NCBI GenBank assembly: GCA_028386065.3
Contig: JAKUCV010001823.1
Coordinates: 4,860 to 68,859, forward strand
Source of the DNA: Turnera subulata
Taxonomy: Eukaryota > Streptophyta > Magnoliopsida > Malpighiales > Passifloraceae
Length of the DNA: 64,000 bases
Direction of reading: 5' to 3'
This document shows positions 58,158-64,000 of the stretch, piece by piece. The notes under the pieces are model-generated. The model did no database searches and was not told the DNA's origin. It worked only from the letters and a program-made list of their open reading frames with translations. Each line of letters starts with the position of its first letter. Positions within the stretch are counted from its first letter, which is position 1. Position numbers and translations under genes: made by a program.

Positions 58158-59496
58158 ATGGCGCTTCTCACAAGCAGGCGCAGTTTAGCGTCGCTGATTA
58201 ATCGAACTCTCTCTTCCTATTCGTCATCTTCTTCTTCACTCTCTTCTCGTTCGCGCTTCGCTCTGGCTCTCTTAGACAAACCCGCACAGCTACTCCACCA
58301 CATACCCGACCCGGTCAAACTCCCAGCGCGATTCGGGTCCGGCTACACGCCACTCAATGACCCGTCGCCCAACTGGAGCAACCGGCCCCCTAAAGAGACC
58401 ATCTTGCTCGACGGCTGCGACTACGAGCACTGGCTCATAGTCTTGGAGTTCCCTAAAGACCCTAAGCCCTCCGAGGAGGAGATGATCGACGCCTATGTCA
58501 AAACCCTCACTGCCGTTGTGGGCAGGTATTGGGGCCTTTCTCTTATTTAGCTCCTTTTTCCTTTTTGGTTATTTTTGTGTTTTTGGGGGGTTTTTGTTTT
58601 GATGTGGTTATGGGTTGTGTTCTTTTTGTCACATTTTCAGTGAGGAAGAGGCGAAGAAGAGGATTTACTCGGTCTGTACGACGACGTATACTGGGTTTGG
58701 CGCTTTGATCTCTGAGGAGCTTTCCCACAAAGTCAAAGGTACTAAAATTTATGTCTTGTTTCTTTCTTTCTTCGTTTCATTAGGTTTTGGGAGGTTTTTG
58801 GTACCTTGAAGATTTTATGTTTGGTGGAATTGTTGCTATTTGTTCTAATGAATTGTGAAGGGTCTAGGGTTTAAGGGTTGGATTTATGGTGCCAAGTAAT
58901 GGCATTTGTTTGCTATTGTTGTTGCTTGTGTGTTCAGGATTCGTCGATGAAGTTTGCTACTTGTTTTCCTTGTTGAGTCCAAAGCTTTGAATTTTAAAGT
59001 TCTGATTGTTTCTCTAATTCGCCTGATCTGTTGTCCTGTTTTGTGGCTGAATAGATCTGCCCGGTGTTCTGTGGGTGCTGCCGGATTCATATCTGGATGT
59101 TCCTAACAAAGACTATGGAGGTGAGTACTTTTTACCCTAGAGACAGGATTGTTAGTTAGTCCTATGTATCTGTTTATGAGTTCTTCCATGTCTGTTGTTG
59201 GTAATGTGGTTTTGGTTTGCTTGTCAGGGGATTTGTACGAGAATGGCAAGGTCATCCACAGACCTCAATATAGGTTTAACGAGAGGCAACAAACCAGGAA
59301 CAGGCCTCGCCCCAGGTATGATCGGCGCCGTGAATCAATGCCTGTTGAGAGAAGAGAACCGATGCAAAGACAAGCCTGGGGCCAAGATCAGAGACAACCA
59401 ATGCAGCAATCTCCTTCGAACGATGGCCAGAATTCAGCTCAAGGTGGAGGGAATGCCCACATAAACCAAGGACAATTTAAACAAGGCAATAACTGA
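58158..59496 (+). CDS. MORF3: MORF3-like organellar RNA editing factor (DAG family)
   Basis: Four exons (58158-58525, 58641-58738, 59055-59120, 59228-59496) give 266 residues. MORF/RIP proteins are needed, with PPR proteins, for C-to-U RNA editing in mitochondria or plastids. Residues 1-50 are rich in Ser, Arg and Leu and look like a mitochondrial targeting peptide. The MORF domain (about 75-185) has [24 protein letters not shown] and [20 protein letters not shown]. The last 75 residues are Arg/Gln/Asn/Gly-rich and low in complexity. Among the Arabidopsis members I remember, it is most like the mitochondrial MORF3. Confidence 0.93.
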
Positions 59497-61112
59497 TAAA
59501 CGTTATGTAGCTCCAAATTATAGACCAAATGTTGTTGTCCTCATTCTGATGGAGAATGACTCATATTACTGCTGTGGAATCTTTCAATGTGATCTAGCTT
59601 GTTAGCTGCCATTTGTGCAGAAAGGAGTGCCAGTGTATTCCTGTTTGCTTTCTAGAGGATTGTTCTCAATTTGCATTCATCCTCCTCCCTTGATCATTAC
59701 CTGTCTACTTCACGTTTAATCTGTGGTTCATGGTTCATGTTTCCCTCGAGCATTACCTGTGTGGTTCATGTAATTGGCCCTCTCGGTTAAGTGCTTTCTG
59801 TTTTCTTTGATTCATATTTTCACTTCTTCAAACCAGCTCGTCACATTTGGTAACTTAAGTGCATCGGTCAAAACTGAAAACTGAGGATGTAAGGCATCAA
59901 TTGCTGTTGGTTTTACTCTTCACATTTGCTTATCTCGTTATCTTTCTGCAGTCATCATCCATGGTCATCTTGTACCACGGTCCTAGTGTATGTATCTTTT
60001 GTTGGAGCCGCCAGCCTTCAACCATCCAATTACATGTTTTTTTTTTTTTAATTTCACTGTGTTTATAAGTTATCTCATCAGCTCAGTAATGCTTTAGTGC
60101 CTATATGAATTGTTATATAAATTGTACAATATGTATATCATTATTTTTAATTGGATTTAGTGATTTGTCTAATCCGTATAAAGAAATAGATTATTGTCCG
60201 ACTCTCAAAAGAAAAAAAAAAGAATTAGATTATTGTCTTAATTCCATACATAACTTGCTCTATAAACATTTTTTCCATTAAACTTGTCACATAATGAGTG
60301 AAGAACTGGAGATAATAATTTTTGTTCAGTTTGTAACTTGCGTGATTGACTTTTTTATAATATTGAATTCATTCACTCACAACGAGTTACATAACATTAA
60401 CTTAAAATTCTTCCACTTGTAACATGTGACCTTTTTATTGAATCGTTTACTTGTTACCTTGTCATTTTAAATTAATCTGCTGAATGACATTATGACATAA
60501 CAAGTTGAAGTCATTTAAAAGCTTTGTCATTTCATGGAGTGCACTTTCGTACCACGACCGATCAAGGTGTTTCCTTGAAGATTCTTGAAGGCTACCTTCA
60601 GCGTTTCGCAAACCCGCAACCAAAATTTATTAGGATTGCGATTTGCGAGTGAATAATATATTATGACATAACAAATGGTATTGGATCCACAATGGGCTTC
60701 CACTTTCAGAAGCATACCCAAAAGGGACAAAAAAGAGTTTGTCCAAATTCTCCAAAAAAAAAACCCCGTTAACTTTCCTACAATACCCTCGTCAACAGAA
60801 GAAAACTACAATACAACTTGAGCTCCTTCCAGCTAAAAATAGTTGCCTCCAAAAATCAGAACCAAAGATCCAAAAAAACGTCCCACTCCCTCCTCACCTG
60901 TCTTTGTTGTCCCAACCTCACCGTCACCGCCACTCCAAAGCTTAAACGTGTAAAATATTTGTTCAAACATCATCTATCACCAAAACGTACCGTTCCTTCT
61001 CACCACCACCACCGGCAATCTCCTCCTCCTCCTCCTCCGATCTGTCTCACGCGGCTTCCTGATTAGGAAAGATCTCATTTTGATCCGATCCCATCACATC
61101 TTCCCTCACGAA
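59497..61112. other. Spacer and 5' region of the TPR gene
   Basis: No gene that I can support. A CCTCCTCCTCCTCCTCC run near 61020-61037 lies in the presumed 5' UTR of the next gene. Confidence 0.5.
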
Positions 61113-63266
61113 ATGAGCAACTTCAACTTCGATTTGGGGATTGGATCCGCCCGGCCCAAATCCCTCAACGATCAGAAGAAGAACCCTACCTCCTCCGGGT
61201 ACTCTTCCTATTCCTATTCCTATTCATCCTCCACCACCACCACCTCAGCAACCCAGCCGAAGCCCTCGTGGCAACCCGGCAAGCCTTCGTGGACTCACCA
61301 ACCCGCCCAGACCGGGTTAACCGGACCCACTTCCATGGTCGGGGATATCTTCGGCAAGAGCTGGGGCACCTCGGCTCCGGCCTCGGGTACCGGGATCGGG
61401 ATCATGGAAAAGAACCCGAGTTTGTTCGGGGATCTGGTTACCTCTGCTATGGGGAAGGGAAGTAATAAGGGTAATACCAATGCTCCGTTGAAGAATGCTA
61501 CTCCTGCACCTAATAAAACTGCTTATTCGATGGGGAATTTGGCTGATTCGTTGCCTAAGAACGGTAATTCGGCGAAAAGCCCGAATCTTGGAGGATCTAA
61601 TGGTGGGTTTGGGGGTTATACCGGTGGGTATAGTGCTAGTAGTGGTAGTGCTAATGTTGGTGCTAATAAAGGTACTGCTAATCTTGGGGGTCCTGCGTTG
61701 AAGAGCATGAGTGGAGGTGGAATTGGAGGCGGGATGAGTGGAAATAATAAAGACCCTTTTGGTTCTTTGCTTGATTTCGGAGTAAAACCGAAATCAGGAA
61801 GTAGTCTTAATTCCGGAAGTAAAGATGGTAAGGCTAATGTGGGTAATGATGCATTTGGTGAGTTTCAAAATGCTGCGAATTCTAGTGCAGCATCAGCATT
61901 TCCATCGGGTGGATTTGGTGCGAGCAATAATGATTTCATGGGAGCAACTTCTGGTTCTAATTCAAACTTTGATGATTTTGGTATTCCAAACAGCGCCTTT
62001 GATTCTCAAAAGCAGAAGCAGCCTGCTTCTGCTCCTGCTCCTGCTCAGAGCTCAGCTGGTGATCCACTTGACATGTTCTTTACGCCATCTTCTGGAGGTG
62101 CTGCAACGGCATCTGGAGGAATGGGAGGGCAGCAGTTTAATGAAGTGGATGATTGGGGATTGAATTCAGATTTCGGAGGAGGTGATGTACATGATGCGGC
62201 TGGTGGCACAACTGAGCTTGAAGGGCTCCCTCCTCCGCCAGCTGGAGTGAGTGCTTCTACAGCAAAGAGCAAGGGCATGGACAACCAAAAGCAGGGGCAG
62301 TATGCTGATGCCATTAAGTGGTTGTCTTGGGCTGTGGTACTTCTTGACAAAACAGGTGATACGGCTTCCACTATGGAGGTTTTATCTTGCAGAGCTTCTT
62401 GTTATAAAGAAGTAGGAGAATATAAGAAGGCAGTTGCTGACTGTTCAAAGGTATACTCATGTCCTTCTTTTTGCTTGATGATTTCTAATATCATTTCCTT
62501 ATTCACTAGTATTGCCTTGTATCGTTTTCCCTTGCTGTTTTCTTAAATGTAATCTTCATTTTTTTGTGTTTAGTAGTGTAAGACATTTTCATTTGTGTGC
62601 TTAATAGCACAAATATCAAAGATGTTAGGGTCGTTCAGCTATTTGCTGTTTATTGCACAATTAGACCTCCAAAAGATCCAGTGATAGTGGTGAATTAGTT
62701 CTGAATGATTTTGCTAATGGACTGTTCGGTGCAACTCTTTAGGTAGCCTATTGTGTTCCATGCCTTGTTTTGAACTGTCAGTCTGACAGTGTTTTGTGAG
62801 GCACTCTAACTAGAGGTATCTCTGGTTGAATCTATAAAGGTCAAAACAAGCGAAGTCCTACAGCAGGTAAGCAGGTGCATACTTGAAGCCAGCAGCTTTC
62901 GTCATAACGAAACCTGGTTGTGCATGTGGGACAATGATTGTGCACACTCTCTCTTGTTAAATTTTTAGCCTGAGAAATGTGATTTTCGTGATGAAGTTTT
63001 GTTCCCAAATTATCAGTGAAATTGTGGATAACTGTGCCAAACATCTTGTTTTTTCTTGAGAATTTCATGGCCCCATCTGTGTTTTTTTGTAGGTGCTTGA
63101 GCACGACGATGCAAATGTATCCGTCCTTGTACAGCGAGCACTTTTGTATGAAAGCATGGAAAAATACAAACTTGGGGCAGAAGACCTGAGGACAGTTCTG
63201 AAGATCGATCCGAGTAACAGAGTTGCAAGGAGTACCGTCCATCGGTTGGCGAAAATGGCAGACTAG
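61113..63266 (+). CDS. Low-complexity protein with C-terminal TPR repeats, auxilin-like motifs
   Basis: Two exons (61113-62450, 63093-63266) encode 503 residues. The start at 61113 is the first ATG in frame (MSNFNFDLGIG). Residues about 20-390 are disordered and rich in Gly, Ser and Asn, with short motifs of clathrin-adaptor binders: DPFGSLLDFG, NDAFGEF, DDFG, PLDMFF and DDWG. Residues about 395-503 form three TPR-type helical pairs (KGMDNQKQGQYADAIKWLSW onward). A J-domain is absent. TPRs mediate protein contacts. A link with clathrin-coated vesicle traffic is inference from the DPF and LDxF motifs. I do not know a gene name. Confidence 0.85.
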
Positions 63267-64000
63267 AAACAGAGAGGTCCTGAAACTTGTATTTGAATTT
63301 TAGTTTCTTTACTAAGAGGTTGGTGATTCCCCTATACTAAATTTTGTGGGAACAACAACATTTTGGTTTTACACATGTATTTGAATTGATAATTGTCCCT
63401 TGCGTGCACAATATCTTGAATGTTATTTCTGTTCTTCATCATCAGAAATGTTGTTTTCAGGAGATTTTGGAATCTGTAATGGTACACTTTGAGTGTGTAA
63501 TGCGGAAAAAGGAAAATCTAAATGGGTATATCACCTCTTTTCTTTTCTTTTTCTTTCAGTGCTGTGTTAATCATCAACATGTTAGTGCTTTTTAAGTTCT
63601 TCACTTTCATGTTGCCATTAGAGTATGTGCTTCTATTGGAAAAGTTTAACCATAATGGTTTTTTTTTTTTCAATCAAGTTTAACCATATTGGTTGTGTGT
63701 TTGCCTTATTCTCAGTCATGATGTTCAGAGTCCCCTGTTTTGTCCTAAAACTGAGTTTGGATGACCAAAACTTCCCCATAATACTTTTGAATTCCGACAA
63801 CAATTTATAGCAACAAAGTTTTGTCCTAAAGATGATAGATTTGGCGCTAACAGCGTTAACAAGAGTGTGATTATCTTTATTATAGTGGGGACAGCACCGA
63901 CCATTCCACCATCATTCCTAGTGGTCACTGGTCAGTATGTGTTCATCTATTTATGTGGTCAGTGGCCGACGATAATGTTCTCAAGTATGGGCTTGGAACC
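63267..64000. other. 3' flank of the TPR gene
   Basis: T-rich, with no further gene visible before the window ends. Confidence 0.5.

Noticed and set aside
62045..62371. Minus-strand Pro/Ser-rich open frame in the TPR gene
   Set aside because: It is a shadow of the Gly/Ser-rich coding exon.

Overview
The window is nuclear DNA of a flowering plant, almost certainly a eudicot and probably a rosid. The evidence is intron-rich genes with GT-AG (and one GC-AG) introns, plant-only families (MORF RNA-editing factor, sucrose synthase, PR-10, GH28 polygalacturonases), plant-type U2 snRNA promoters (USE plus TATA), a plastid-DNA insert, and plant LINE, SINE and LTR elements. I cannot name the species.

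Layout. 1-654 is the 3' part of a large LTR that cuts into a decayed LINE ORF2 (655-4140). Next come an IBR3-type acyl-CoA dehydrogenase with an APH-like N-terminal domain (5493-11839, +), a DUF604 glycosyltransferase (12804-14654, -) and a SUS2/3-class sucrose synthase (15547-20468, -). 21346-34485 is one large minus-strand LTR retrotransposon bounded by the exact target-site duplication ATATG. It has no visible gag-pol, carries two plus-strand (antisense) genes each behind a TATA box, and is itself interrupted by two solo LTRs of the same family (24448-27227 with AAAAC duplications, 31235-34061 with TTTTC duplications). 35744-40021 holds three copies of an unrecognised small-protein family. 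40572-50817 is a broken U2 snRNA gene cluster: one well-preserved U2, one divergent U2, an orphan U2 promoter, an isolated U2 3' fragment, and a U2 split in two by an ORF1-only LINE. Between these lie a tRNA-derived SINE, a small TRIM-like LTR element, a plastid-derived ndhE+matK chimera and a PR-10 gene with a partial duplicate of its 3' end. The right end is gene-dense: two polygalacturonases (51878-53921, 55503-57440), a MORF3-like editing factor (58158-59496) and a low-complexity TPR protein (61113-63266).

How it fits together. The single-copy-like genes form a conserved backbone. From memory, IBR3, MORF3 and a GH28 polygalacturonase also lie close together on Arabidopsis chromosome 3 (near At3g06770-At3g06810), so the window looks like an expanded version of that block, with about 30 kb of retroelements and the U2 cluster placed between IBR3 and MORF3. 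The genes do not form a single pathway: IBR3 is peroxisomal auxin-precursor beta-oxidation, sucrose synthase is carbon supply, polygalacturonases act on cell-wall pectin, and MORF acts in organellar RNA editing.

Most unusual signals: the LTR element with antisense genes, one of which carries the start of a LINE-like endonuclease; a twin-hairpin RNA motif kept in five LTR copies with a compensatory base-pair change in one; and the U2 locus interrupted by a non-autonomous LINE. All coordinates of spliced genes were built by hand from splice-site consensus and reading phase; each assembled CDS length is a multiple of three.
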